Positions 41,976 to 53,052 of a DNA stretch of 64,000 nt are shown here, piece after piece (position 1 is the first letter of the stretch; each line of letters begins with the position of its first letter). The DNA is taken from NCBI GenBank assembly GCA_037127255.1, contig JBANSL010000014.1, positions 68,617,646 through 68,681,645 of the forward strand. Reading direction: 5' to 3'. Made by a program: the position numbers and the translations under genes. The notes under the pieces were generated by a model. That model was given only the letters and a program-made list of their open reading frames with translations, was not told where the DNA came from and did no database searches. Source of the stretch: Persicaria tinctoria (lineage: Eukaryota; Streptophyta; Magnoliopsida; Caryophyllales; Polygonaceae).

Positions 41976-42399
41976 TTAATAGGTTTAGCCGTTTAGGACG
42001 TCATAAATGGGTCACCTAATGCAACAATCACACCATCTGCCGATGGTGAGGCGACGCCGCCGACCTCCACGCGAGCCTCGACTTGAGCGGGCAAGAAAGG
42101 GTGGACGGTGAAGCCTAGTCGGAAATCCGATAGCTTGGTGTCGGGTTGGATCTGTAACTCAAGGGAGAGCCCAGAACAACTGAAGTCGCCGACCGTCGAT
42201 CGACGCCTCTACAAATCTTCAAACGCGAAAGAAAGCCGAGGGGCCGCCGCTATTCCCTCTGCAAAATCTCGAGGAAGAAGAAACCTGTTTCTATTCAAAT
42301 ATATGGTAATTACAAAATCAGCCCTAAAAGTCTTTAAAAATACATATTGACCCGTGTTTTTTATGTAATTACATAAAGTGGTATAAAACTTTCAGGGCG
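41976..42399. other. GC-rich fragment of unknown origin
   Basis: A moderately GC-rich block (42040-42270) with no recognised domain on either strand lies between the broken copia and the hairpin-rich element. On the minus strand it has the look of a leader or first exon, but no gene can be supported. Confidence 0.3.
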
Positions 42400-42419
42400 G
42401 CATTTTTTGCCCCTGTGAA

Positions 42420-44380
42420 GTATTCACACATCCAGAAGATGATGTGTAACCCCCGAAGTGGTTGAATTAATCAAATTTGTAGTATCCCCTGAAGCGGATA
42501 AAGTAATCTCAATCTCTAAAGTGATAAAGTAATCTCAATCCCTGAATTGATTGATTAGGTTGAATTAATCAAATTTGTAGTATCCCCTGAAGCGGATAAA
42601 GTAATCTCAATACCCGAAGTGATTGAATCAATCGAAGTTGTAGTATCCCCTGAAGCGATTGGATCAATCAGTCGTATCCCCTGAAGTGGATATTATTTTA
42701 TTATATCCTCCCTGAAGTGATAAACGGTCGAATTTCATCCATGTAGTGATGAAATAATATGTATGTTTATTTATTTTTATGTTATTTAATTTAATTTATT
42801 TAAATTATATTTGTTTAATCTTCATCTCCCGAAGTAGATGAACGGACTATCTTCTGAAATAGATGTGAACGATTGAAAATCATCCCCGTAGTGATGAACT
42901 TTTTTTTTTTTCCCAGTTTTATTATTCATTTCAATTTGTTTTTTTTTGTCTCTAGAAGTAGACAAACATTATCTCCCGAAGTAGATATAAATTGATAAAT
43001 TTGCATATTATCTCAAAAGTGATAGTTTATCTCCTGAAGTAGATAAAGTAAACACAATTTATGTATCACATCTTTTGAAGAAGATGAAATTCTTATTTAT
43101 CTCCTGAAGAAGATAAATATTTTAGCTTATATATCATGATAAAATTTATCTCCCGGAATAGATAAAATTTTAAAATTCATAATCGTCCCTATACCGATGA
43201 TTTTTATAGCTAAACAAAGCAAATTATGGTTTCTCCACCAGTCTCCAGAAGTAGACGAACATGTATTTTATAGCTAAACAAAGCAAATTATGGTTTCTCC
43301 ACCAGTCTCCAGAAGTAGACGAACATGTATTTGCAGATGTTCATTTTATTGTAACCAGAAGTTGACAATATGCCAATTTGATTTTATTTATTTATGTTTT
43401 TATAGTTTTATCAATTATATCAACTATTTATTTATTTATTTATTTATCATTATCTCTTGAAAATATATAAAGGCATCCCCTGAAGTGGATGGACACATAA
43501 TCATAAATCGTTCTTGTAGTAACGACAATCATCTCCTGAAGAGTTGTATATGAAAAGGAAATTCATAAAATGTCTCTCTCTCATCAATACAAATTTGTCC
43601 CTGAAGTGACAATATTCATTTCCTGAAGTAAATGAATGATAAGAGATATATTTTATATTCTCCTAAAGATTATTTAAAAGCATACCCAGAAGTGTATGAG
43701 TTTTATTAATTTTAAAGTTGCACAAATATCCAGAAGTGTAGAAATTAAAGTGAATGTATACAAGTTGTCTTCTCCCTGAAGTGAGTAATAATCGATCATA
43801 CCATTTCTTGAAGAATATGGACAATGTTTATATGACAACTGACTATATTTTTGAATTGCAATTTATCATCTTTTGGAGTATATGATCGAAATATACATAA
43901 TAGAGACTAATTGTCACTCGAATTTGACAAATGAATCATTTTATGAATAAAATCATTTCTTGAAGAAAATGATAAATTGACAAGTTTTTCTCATGGCTCC
44001 ACCTGAAGTGGAGAAATACAATTTTATTTTATTTATTTATTTGTTTTTATTCATTGCTTTATATTGAATAAAATTATTATGATTTTACTTATTGTAATTC
44101 AAAGCTTAAAGTGTTTCCCAAAGAAACTACTTATCATGACTGACTAAGGCGGAGTTTTGTTTGAAAAATGAACATTTGGGAGAAAGGTTTACCACAATCC
44201 CGTAGATTGTGAAGTTTTTCAACACCAACCTAAGAGCCTAAAGACTCTACTGGCGTATTTTTATTAACTCCTGAAGAGTTAAAGAATATTTTATGAACTC
44301 TAGAAGAGTAAAGGATTTCACAAACTCTAGAAGAGTATATGATCCTAATTTTATCATTTGTACTCCTGAAGAAGTACATG
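42420..44380 (+). repeat. Stem-loop array with constant CCTGAAGT-type loop, left block
   Basis: At least 30 short inverted repeats share a loop of the form CC(T/C/A)GAAG(T/A/C), or the shorter C(T/A)GAA, while the stems differ. Examples as arm, loop, with the reverse-complement arm following: ACACATC, cagaagat (42426-42447); TATCC, cctgaagc (42483-42500); TTCATCT, cccgaagt (42821-42842); TTTGTCT, ctagaagt (42945-42966); TTTATCT, cctgaagt (43026-43047); TATTTATCT, cctgaaga (43094-43119); CATCC, cctgaagt (43474-43491); TTGTC, cctgaagt (43595-43612); ATTCATTT, cctgaagt (43614-43637); CATAC, ccagaagt (43681-43698); ATCATTT, cttgaaga (43952-43973); TTAACTC, ctgaa (44264-44282); TGTACT, cctgaaga (44359-44378). 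Spacing is about 20-80 bp. Confidence 0.85.
43202..43329 (+). repeat. 64-bp tandem duplication within the stem-loop array
   Basis: Two nearly identical 64-base units, each starting TTTTATAGCTAAACAAAGC and each containing the same hairpin GTCT, ccagaagt, AGAC. This is the only place where a stem is repeated through duplication rather than being different. Confidence 0.85.
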
Positions 44381-44582
44381 GAATGTGGGTTTTATCATAT
44401 TCAGAACTATTTTTGTCTGGTTGATACAACCAATAGAAGTAACCACATAACACGATCCGGTTAAGAAGGCCACTTCCTGACTATTGTTTTTAGGAGGAAA
44501 TCGAGTATGCAAATATATAAAATATAAATAAATCACAACAAACCAGATTCCGTCCCTTGCAAATAATTACAAGACCTCCTCC

Positions 44583-46498
44583 TGATGCAGCAGCGGGAAG
44601 TCAGGATCGATCCACGAGGAAGCGTGTCAGCGGATCCTAGGCAGCGGAGAAATCTCACGAACAGTCGACCACAGATATCCTCGATCTCGACTAGGGTTAG
44701 TCGACAGAAGATCGGATCAGTCGAGCAGAGTAGCAGTCACAGGCACTGGGTCTCGTCGATCTCGACTATAGGCTACTCGATATCGAGTAGGCTTCGTCGA
44801 CGTCGAGTTGGGCTTTGTCGAGTACCTGCACACAGAAGCTACATCGATGCTAGATCGAGAATCAGTACTCGATATCGACGAGTGCTATTCGATATCGAGG
44901 AGACAGAAACTAAAACGAAACGAAAGAAAGTAAAAACAATTGCTTTGGGATTTCGAACTAAACTTAATGTAAAAGGCTTCCAAGACTGGGGTTTGCAACA
45001 ACGATAACCAAGCATGCATAAGGCAGAGATAAACAGATAATCATGTGAATTGCATCAAAGGACAAGCTTTCACCTTTTTCAACAATTAGACAACTCTCTC
45101 AAGAAACCCTAATTGTCTCTACCTATTTTATGTTTACAATCCAAGTTGTTAACATGGATCTCCATTAGATGGGTAATAAACACATAAACAAGTAGTAGAT
45201 GCTCAAAACATGATAAAGGTCGGATCTTTACCTCAAACACGCAGGGCTATCATCGGGCTCGCCCCAACCCTAGAAGTGGGTGGACTACTCGCGCTTCATC
45301 GCAAACTCAGACATTGATTGAAAGGAAATAACTTGCATTAAACTAAATTCAAAGACTTTACAATCCCGGCGATCCAACTCTCGTTGAACGCCAAAACCCT
45401 AAAACCTTCAAACTTCTAAAACTTCTCTTTGGAACTACCTCTCTACTTCTGAAATTGAATCACTAGAAATCAGCCCCATGGGCTTTATTTATAGGCTTCT
45501 AAACCTTGCTACTCAAGGATAGAAATCTTTATCTATATCTAAAACTATATCTAAAAAGCTTAATGATAAATAAAAGCTATAATGAAATTAAATCTAAATA
45601 AGGGAAATATATCTAAAGTGTCTTCAAGTGGATAGATCTCTCTTCATCATGATAGAACTTGATAGATCGGATAGAACTCGACAATCTTCGAGCCCAAGGA
45701 ATCCCAATCCGAGTAGAACTCCCCAAAACGAGTTACGCGGCTTCTGAAGTCCTCCTCGATCTCGAGTAAGGCTAGTCGAGATCGAGTAGAATTGTTGGTC
45801 GACTGGGCTTGGCTCGTCGTCTCGGCTAGCTGGTCCTTGACAGGCTCGGACATGGCTCCTGGCGTCTTCGATCTCGAGTGCTCCTCGTCGACATCGAGTA
45901 AGAATGGGTCGTCGACTAGTGTGGCTTGGGCTGGTCGGTCAAGTCTTCTCGATGTGCTCGGCCATGGCTCCACGGTCTTGTGGACTTCGAGTAAGGTAAC
46001 TCGATCTCGAGGAGGGTGTCCCGTTGTCTTGGTCGGCTTGGTGTATCGGGTAGCCCTTTTGTCGACATGCTCGGACACAGGCTCCTAGGGCTCCTCGATC
46101 TCGACAACGGTCTTGTCGATCTCGAGTAGGATGTCCGGCTTCCTTGTCAGGTCGGGTAACTTCTCTTCGACTCCGGGTAGTCTCTCGCTAGTTCCGGATA
46201 ATCCCTCCTTGGCTCCTCGACATGTGCTCTTCGACTTGGGTGTGTCTAGACGTGATTCGTCTAGATCGACTAAGGCTAGTCGATGTCGAGTAGCTTTGAG
46301 CTCCGGTTCTTGCTTCTTGGTCTTCCCCCGAAATGTTTCCATATTCTGCAATATTAAACAGAAACTTATGTAGATCTCCTTTTCCGACAAATAAACATAT
46401 ACTACATAATTCCGACATATTCTCAACCCGAAATATGCAAAATGTAAAGAATATGGAACTAAAATGTGCATAAGGACATGGCTACTTTGGAGACATCA
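44583..46498 (-). mobile_element. Probable solo LTR (Athila-like) with TCGATNTCGA repeats, minus strand
   Basis: On the minus strand the block runs from TGATGTCTCC (46498) to GCTGCATCA (44583), a TG...CA sequence with inverted TGATG/CATCA ends. A TATA-like CCTATAAATAAAG lies near 45490. Two clusters (44640-44910 and 45640-46300) are packed with near-palindromes such as CTCGATATCGAG, CTCGATCTCGAG and GTCGACGTCGAG. The stem-loop array flanks it on both sides, so it is an insertion. No 5-bp duplication is visible (CCTCC against ACTAT), so the solo-LTR call is provisional. The minus-strand frames of 128 and 143 codons are by-products of the repeats. Confidence 0.5.
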
Positions 46499-46650
46499 AC
46501 TATCCTCTAAGCATTGCCTGAAGCATGCCCCTCCGGTAGAGGGTGTGAAAGAGGTTATGGTTAAGCGCTTGACCAAAGTTATTGTTGTGACTTATAGCTA
46601 GGTCTGTTATACGGTTAATTCTAAATGTCTTGGAGAACATTATAAATGAC

Positions 46651-48434
46651 TCATACCTGAAGTATGATATCAACGAAAGTTTTGACAATACCCATTCAGT
46701 GGCATCTAAATTAAATAAATGGATCACCATATACAAAGTCCAATGGTTGAATATTATGGTTTTATAAGTGTCAAACAACTATGAAAACCCGAAGTTTTCT
46801 CAAACAATCATGAATGGAAAATCAGGATAAATACCATATAGCTCCAGAAGAGTATTGATCTTGTTACCTGAAGTAACAATGACACATATGTATGAATTGA
46901 CATGGTATTGAACACCAATATCTCATATGACTAGCCAGAAGCAAGTCTTATAGAATTGAGAATGTATATATATGGTTTATTTGACACCCATTTATCCCAT
47001 TGAAACTTATCACTAACCAGAAGTTAGTTAATGATAAAATGTTTTTCTTTATGGCATTCGGTCATTCATGTGAAACGATGATGGGCGGGATCATTGGCAT
47101 TCACATACACACCCACTAAAAGGGACCAGAAGATCCTCTATAAGGGTGACCGAACATATACGGTCTGTCATCTTGGCAAATCAACAACATGACCATCTAA
47201 ATTCAAAGTAAATGCAAAGTCTCTAATGTCTCTTGAGTGGATTCAATGAGACAACTACGGAACATTATCACATAGACCATTGTAATTCCAATATCATAGA
47301 TGCCTTAACACTTTGGTCATATGAAACATAAGGTAGAGAATGTTATTAAAAACATTGTTGAGCATAAGGTAGCTCACGAAAACCCAGAAGAGTCGCCGGT
47401 CAAATGGGCCCATGCATGTTTGCATTTCGAATTTGTCACAATAAAATCTCCCTAATTATCTCCATAAGAGAGCATGTCATTCAAAGGTTTTTGAATAAAC
47501 AGTATATGTTCCGAGATGTACCTCCTCTAAATGAACTACAATGATACCACAAAGAAGTTGGATGATACATGGAGTTTGAGTCCCTATTGATATCAAATAC
47601 CTAGAGCTTTATAATGGTGATCAAATGCTCGGTATTTAGGGGGAGAGAAAATGAGACAATTAAGAAAGAGATTGCAAGGAAGCAACTTCTCTATCATTTC
47701 ATATCCACGAATAAATACAAGTGAACCAGAAGTTCAATAAATGAAATGATTATAAGGTTTAGCAAATATGTTATTGAAAGCATTTACTAAAGGCCAAGGA
47801 AGTGACAAAATCACAAATACTAGCTCATTTGGAAGTTCCAGAAGTAACTCCAACTCAATGAATATCAAGTGGTTCTCAAGTACACCAGAAGTGTTGGAGA
47901 TCACTAGACTCTTGGTATACGATTCCCCAAACGTGGAAAGAGCCTATGAGAATATGATGATCATCAAATAAACAAATGGATGTCGACATCGAAATGATAG
48001 TAAAGAGCTAGAAAAAGGAAATTCATGCAAGAATGAGTTCTTTAAGCATGATAACATTGGACCTGTAGTTCCAACACCGGAAAGTGTAACATCATTTGGT
48101 TTTAAGTGGGTGTTCGTACAAAATAAAATATAAAGCCAAGTTGATTGCACAAAAACCTATCAAAGGTTATATGGAGAATGTATTCACCAGAAGTGAATAT
48201 AATTTTGGATCTAATTCACCCAGAAGAGTACTAGAACGAAGTCCCTATAATTGTGAAAATGGTGACATTACATTAGGTCCCGAAGTACCATATAATGTTG
48301 TACTCTTTTCCTTGATCTTGGTTTTTATCCCATTGGGGTTTTTCCAAGTTAAGGTTTTTAACGAGGCAACTTAGACACCATTTAATACACTAGATCCCCC
48401 ATGATCAAATAGCATACTAGGTCCTGAAGTACCT
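46651..48434 (+). repeat. Stem-loop array, right block
   Basis: Same constant-loop hairpins beyond the solo LTR, mostly with the 5-base loop c(t/a)gaa: TCATAC (46651-46667), TTGTTAC (46861-46879), ACTAAC (47022-47038), TGAAC (47722-47736), ACAC (47882-47894), TATTCAC (48181-48199), and AGGT with loop cctgaagt (48419-48434). Each is followed by its reverse complement. Density is lower than in the left block. Confidence 0.8.
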
Positions 48435-48844
48435 TATGTTTGTGCATTGAAAGCATCTCAACGCCAGCAACTGGAAGTCAAGCATTCAAAGTCAATTGTA
48501 ATGTATGAAGACATCTCAACCTATACACGTCAAAGGAAATGTTGAGACTCAGCTATGCAGCTCATACAGTCAACATCAGCAAGAAGTTCAAAGAGCCTAC
48601 CCGAATGAGAAGACTTCGAGAAGGATGTTGAATTCAGGGGGAGTATACACGCACTACACTCTTTTTCCCTTCGATCAGGTTTTGTCCCACTTGGTTTTCC
48701 TGACAAGGTTTTTAACGAGGCAGATCACCAAAGCGTATCAAATGTCATATGTATTTGTTCTCTGGATCCTAGTTTTGTCCCATTGGATTTTTTAGGCGAT
48801 ATTTTTAATGAGATAGTATTTAAGGATGTTTATCCAATGGAGAG

Positions 48845-49001
48845 TGTTATAATATTATTATATTAGGGATGGATAAACACTAGTAAACCCTAGTTCCCTA
48901 TGTAAACTCCTATATAAAGGGTCCCGAAGACCCCAAATAAGACATCAATTCCTCCTCTCTTCTCTCTCCCTCTCTTCTCTTATCTTCGGTTTATTACAAC
49001 A
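48845..49001 (+). repeat. 3-prime LTR of the copia-like element
   Basis: TGTTATAATATTATT to TTATTACAACA, 157 bp, with a TATA box (CCTATATAAAGG) and a CT-rich segment. The purine-rich AATGGAGAG lies directly upstream, as expected for a polypurine tract. Confidence 0.6.
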
Positions 49002-49149
49002 TTTTATTTTAATGTTTTATTTTCATACAACTGAATAGGTTTCTGGAATCATTTCAAGACCTTGACATCCGGTTCCAGACCTTGAAACCCATTCCAAGGC
49101 CTTGAAATTTCTTCTGCAGAAAGTTTGCGAAAAGTTTCCATACTCTATT

Positions 49150-49892
49150 TGTAACGGCCCGAATATAAATGCCCGGGTTGCGTTTCGAAGGTTGGATACC
49201 TTCGTTCGAATCTTGCAATCCAGGTACGGGTCGAGGTTTCAAAACCTCAAACGATCAGTATTTTAAAGGGGGGATTTCGAATCCCAAAACAATCAACCTG
49301 CCCTAAAGACTAAGGTGCGGAAATTCATTTGAAGGAAACTGCGAAAGAAGAAGTAAAGTACAACTTGCCACGGTGAGGCCATGTCAAAATCAAACCATAA
49401 AACATATTATCCAAAAAAACCTTTAGCCAAAAGCGGAAGAAGGGGACCATAAGCCAAGCACAACAAAATCAACAGGTGGGATTACAGTTAACCAAGACAA
49501 CCTTTTAAACAAACAGACATTTTGGCAAGATAAAAACACATAGTTGACATGACTTTTTAAAACTTTTGGTAGGATAAAATTGTACATTTGATAGGACAAC
49601 ATTATTTATGCATCCTAGACTAACCACAATTGGTAAGATCAAAACCCTCAAATTGGAAAGACAGAATTAAACATTTAGCATGACAGACCAACACAAATAT
49701 TTACAATTGGCAAATATCAAAGTCATTTTTGTCATTGGTTTGTAACATATTTTAACTTTTCACTCACCTTTAAGGCCATCAGGAGCCCGTATTGATCGAG
49801 TGTATGTAGGCTTATCCACTTTGTGCTTCCCAGCATCAACCGTGTTCTCTAATGTCCCCGTGATGTTGTCGTGGGTCTTCTCATACACCAGC
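49150..49892 (-). mobile_element. Gypsy-type LTR fragment, minus strand
   Basis: On the minus strand the block ends with TATATTCGGGCCGTTACA at 49150. It matches the right end of the LTR at 54293-62818 over several hundred bases (shared phrases around TTTCGAAACG, GGTTTTGAAACCTCG, CCTCACCGTGGCAAG). It is truncated at 49893 by the second Athila-type copy. Confidence 0.6.
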
Positions 49893-52337
49893 TGATAGAG
49901 CATAATTAGTATTGCATAATAGATTACGTTTAGCATAGTTTAGTTGTGAATATTGCATATTTTAGTTACAATTACATGTTTACTTGTGGTGTTGGAAGAG
50001 TCGGAATCTACACGTGTTTATGGTTAATTTCAGGTAAAAGTGGATCCGACGAGGAATGAGGAGACTCTTGGATGAAGGAAGATTCAAGTTGAGGAAGAAA
50101 AGTGAAGAGCACGGGAGCGGAGTCGAATTTCAAGAACCTAAGTGAAAAACAAGTCAGCAAAAGTTATCGCTAGACAAGCTGAACTTGTTTCGCACTTTAT
50201 GGAGGCCTCGGTGGTCCGATTGGCTATTATAACCATGCGTTGGAAAGCTCTCTTCGAGATCTACAACTTTCGTGTTGGCATCGAGACCAAATTCAAAGAG
50301 AAAAAATTGATGTGAACAGTAAAAGACGCCCCGCGGCCAAGATAGCCGCCCCGCGGCTCGAAGCTCTGACGAAGGATTTCGCTGATCGCCGGCCGCCCCG
50401 CGGTCTGAGTTGGCTGCCCCGCAGCCCTCGCAGAAACGCACCGTTTAGACTCGGACTTTAGTTAGGGTTTTATCTTATTTTCTTGGCCGACTTTCTAAAG
50501 CCTTTTAAGAGAATTTTTAGGTTATTCTTAGACTGACCTTATGCACTTTATTCCATTGTTGAGAGCGCCGTTGAGCATGAGCAACTAAACTCTCAAGGTT
50601 TCGCCTACAGTTTGGATCTTTGATTGTTGAATTGTGAGTTTCTTAATCTAGTTCTTATTCCTATTCCAATGTTTTGACTTCTTTGTGCTTAATTGCTTGA
50701 ATGTGTTTTATTCTCTCTGGTCTGATCAACTAGTTAGAGTAGATTCATTCAATTGCTAGGGTTTTGCAGATTCCTCGTAGCGAACCTTAACCCAAGTGGC
50801 AATCATATCCCTTTAGGACTCTTAGGACTAATTGGATGTGTAGGAAGTTGAATATATGTTAAATATCGACTCGTAGCTTGATATTGCATGTACCTTGGTT
50901 AATTCATATTATTAATGCTATCTCTAGGTTAAATCTTAACCGTGTTAGGGTTATTTAGAGATAAGGATTGCCAGGACTCGTAAGACTAGTAATCTACCTA
51001 AGATCTGGACAAGGACATTGATAGGAAAAGGCAAGAACTAAAGGCTGAAACAAGGATCGGATTCATCAATCGAAGTGATAAATTGTAGGTGAACCTATTT
51101 CTCTCCACTGCAGTCTAAAACCAATTTACTTTGTTTGCTTGCTTCCGCTTTGATAAAAGGCGGATCTTTTTCACACCAAAAACACCCCATATTCTTACTA
51201 GCGATTAGAATTGACACTCGAATTGAATAGATTTTCCTGTGGATCGATCTCTTGCTTACACACTATACTAGTTGTGAGTTTGAGTATTCTTTGGCAAGAA
51301 CAACAATAGGTTTTCCTCTTGTCAAATTTGGCGCCGTTGCCGAGGAATTCTTATCAATTTCTTGTGTTTTTTTTTTCGCTAACTTTTGTATATAATTACA
51401 TCTAACCCCGTCGTGGACCTATCTTACTGTTCACGACACCTTATTGCTAATTTTTCTAGATGTTGAAGTTATGTCAGTTTCAGGGAGAGTATTTTCACAA
51501 TTACCTCACAAGGGTGCAAAATTTATTTGAAATCCGTTATTCAGGGGGTTTCCGAGATAGTTTGCGGGATGTGGTGGTTTGCGTTTTTGAGGGCATGACT
51601 TCTGAGACCCGAGAACTTGCCAAGTCCATAAACAATGGAAAATTTGCTGGTTTAGGAGTGTCAGGACTATGGGATTTTTTCTGCTACATGGGTGACCAAT
51701 CGGCAGAGGAAGAATCCTACAGTTCGATGTTTCAACCAATGTAGTACTCCGACCCGTCCATGGAGGATTCAACCATTGTCTTGATGGAGCAAATAGGGCA
51801 ATTACATGAGATGGTGAATCAAAATGGGGAAGCAATTATCCGACTCTCTCAAACATTGAAGGAGTTGACAGTTTAGCAATGTTCTATTCCTCAACTTGAT
51901 GAATTCTCTGAAAATGAAGATGAGCATCTAGTGGTTAGCGACACAAAATCTCAGGAGACGTCCCTAGAGATTGAGTATGTTCCGATGCTCCCTCCATTCG
52001 TAGAGATCATCCCCAACTCGCCTATCAAGGAGCCAAGTCCGGAACCAATTTATGTGGTTCCCAAACAAGAAACTGGTACTTTTTGCAAATTGGGAGATTT
52101 TGGTGAATATGTTGATCCATGGAGCCACTACTTCAACAAACCACCAGCAGAACTATGTTGGTGGTCCTACATACCCTCGAGGGAGAATCAAGCTCGAATG
52201 AAGGATAAGTTGGTAATGGTTCTAATTGCTATATTTTTAATTACCAATTGTTTCATCTTTAGTGTGCATTCGAATATCGGTTGAGCACGAGAGTTTGATT
52301 TTCTTTTTAGGGTGCTGACGATGTCTGCTTTTGAGGG
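49893..52337 (+). mobile_element. Second, decayed copy of the Athila-type element
   Basis: The left LTR (49893-51324, 1432 bp) has the same ends TGATAGAGCA and CCTCTTGTCA as the 34245 element but an extra 200 bp or so near position 150-400. The primer site at 51329-51346 has one change (GCCGAGGA). The gag-like frame is present at 51460-52284 but is broken by stops near 51743 and 51873. Similarity to the young copy ends at about 52337, and no right LTR follows. It shows that the pol-less family is old in this genome. Confidence 0.85.
50326..50426 (+). repeat. GC stem-loop motifs in the LTR of the second copy
   Basis: Four GC motifs: GACGCCCCGCGGCC, AGCCGCCCCGCGGCT (50344-50358), GGCCGCCCCGCGGTC, and GGCTGCCCCGCAGCC (50412-50426). 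The second and fourth are perfect 6-bp stems with different paired bases from GGCCGCCCCGCGGCC of the younger copy. Confidence 0.8.
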
Positions 52338-52912
52338 AAAGTCGAGAAAACGGGTCGTGTCTTCCAGCAACAGGTTCACCACCCACCCCCGTATCTGAGT
52401 CTTCTTCTCCATCCCAAAAAGAATGTCTTCCATTATGACTAGAAGGGCATACTTGTACTTGCGCATTAGTGAGCCCGCGTCCATTTTCTTTTCCCTCGAC
52501 CAAGCATTCTCCACATCCTTTAATGCCACCTTCTCCTTCTTAAACATCTGATACACAACTTCCTTGTGGTCGCCCTCCATGTGGTCTCTCGGGGGTGGTT
52601 GAGCAGTTTAGGCATGTGAAGAGTGCGAATTCGTGCAAAGAGAACCGCACATGATACCCCTGCAGGGAGTACCACGTCTCGTGCTACTTCCTTGTCTTCA
52701 GTTGCCACAACAAGCAAAAGTGCACCAACTGTGCAACAAACTTGTTTCTCGAGCCCATCCTGACTATGCCCCCAGCTGGCTTTTCGTGAGGGCCCTATAA
52801 TCTTCCGATCTAGCACGCAGTCTATCCCGTTCAGTAGATCAAAACTGGCATGCGGCACATCGCCCGCTGAAGTGGTCGTCTTCAGCGACCGCCAGGACAA
52901 CCTGCAATACAT
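52338..52912 (-). pseudogene. DUF1985-type fragment (transposon-associated), minus strand
   Basis: On the minus strand a frame-shifted coding remnant includes a HVRFSLHEFALFT-LNC phrase, matching the F-L-EFA-TGL-C signature of plant DUF1985 proteins. A YKYALLVIMEDILFGMEKK segment followed by a DxxxFLDFPS segment resembles the later part of the same domain. DUF1985 genes are usually joined to Ulp1-type proteases in MULE or CACTA elements. Only the N-terminal domain is visible, across at least two frames, so it is broken. It abuts the truncated Athila-type copy. Confidence 0.5.
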
Positions 52913-53044
52913 GCACGAACCACGTCAGTCCTCATTTTTTTCTCAATCACCTTATCATAACCATGTAATAATCTGGGTGTTGTGCGGGCTTTCTTCTTCC
53001 CTGTCTTGGCCATTTTTTTGGGTGATTAAACTGTGGGTATCTGC
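52913..53044. other. Short spacer
   Basis: Unassigned sequence between the DUF1985 fragment and the hAT element. Confidence 0.4.
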
Positions 53045-53052
53045 ATCACAAT

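Larger units (their letters stand above)
42400..49001 (+). mobile_element. Decayed copia-like element with dispersed stem-loop array
   Basis: The right end is clear: a 157-bp LTR (48845-49001) preceded by CCAATGGAGAG. Upstream are CAGGGGGAGTATAC (48639), GGTTTTGTCCCACTTGG and TTTTTAACGAGGC phrases seen near the 3-prime ends of some plant copia elements. A faint reverse-transcriptase start (FGFKWVF near 48097, then YKAKLIAQ in another frame) survives near 48.1 kb. Most of 42.4-44.4 and 46.6-48.45 kb has no frame. Instead it is filled with short hairpins with a constant loop. A probable solo LTR at 44583-46498 splits it. No left LTR is visible. Confidence 0.5.

Noticed and set aside
42420..44380. 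CRISPR-like array
   Set aside because: Regularly recurring short words exist, but the conserved part is only an 8-base loop, spacing is irregular, spacers are not unique inserts, and the context is a plant retrotransposon.
45647..46471. Minus-strand ORFs of 143 and 128 codons as genes
   Set aside because: They run through arrays of TCGATNTCGA words, and their Arg/Ser/Leu-rich content follows from the repeats. No start context or domain is present.
44583..46498. Complete LTR retrotransposon with target duplication
   Set aside because: No internal primer site or ORF and no matching 5-bp flanks were found, so only a provisional solo-LTR call is made.
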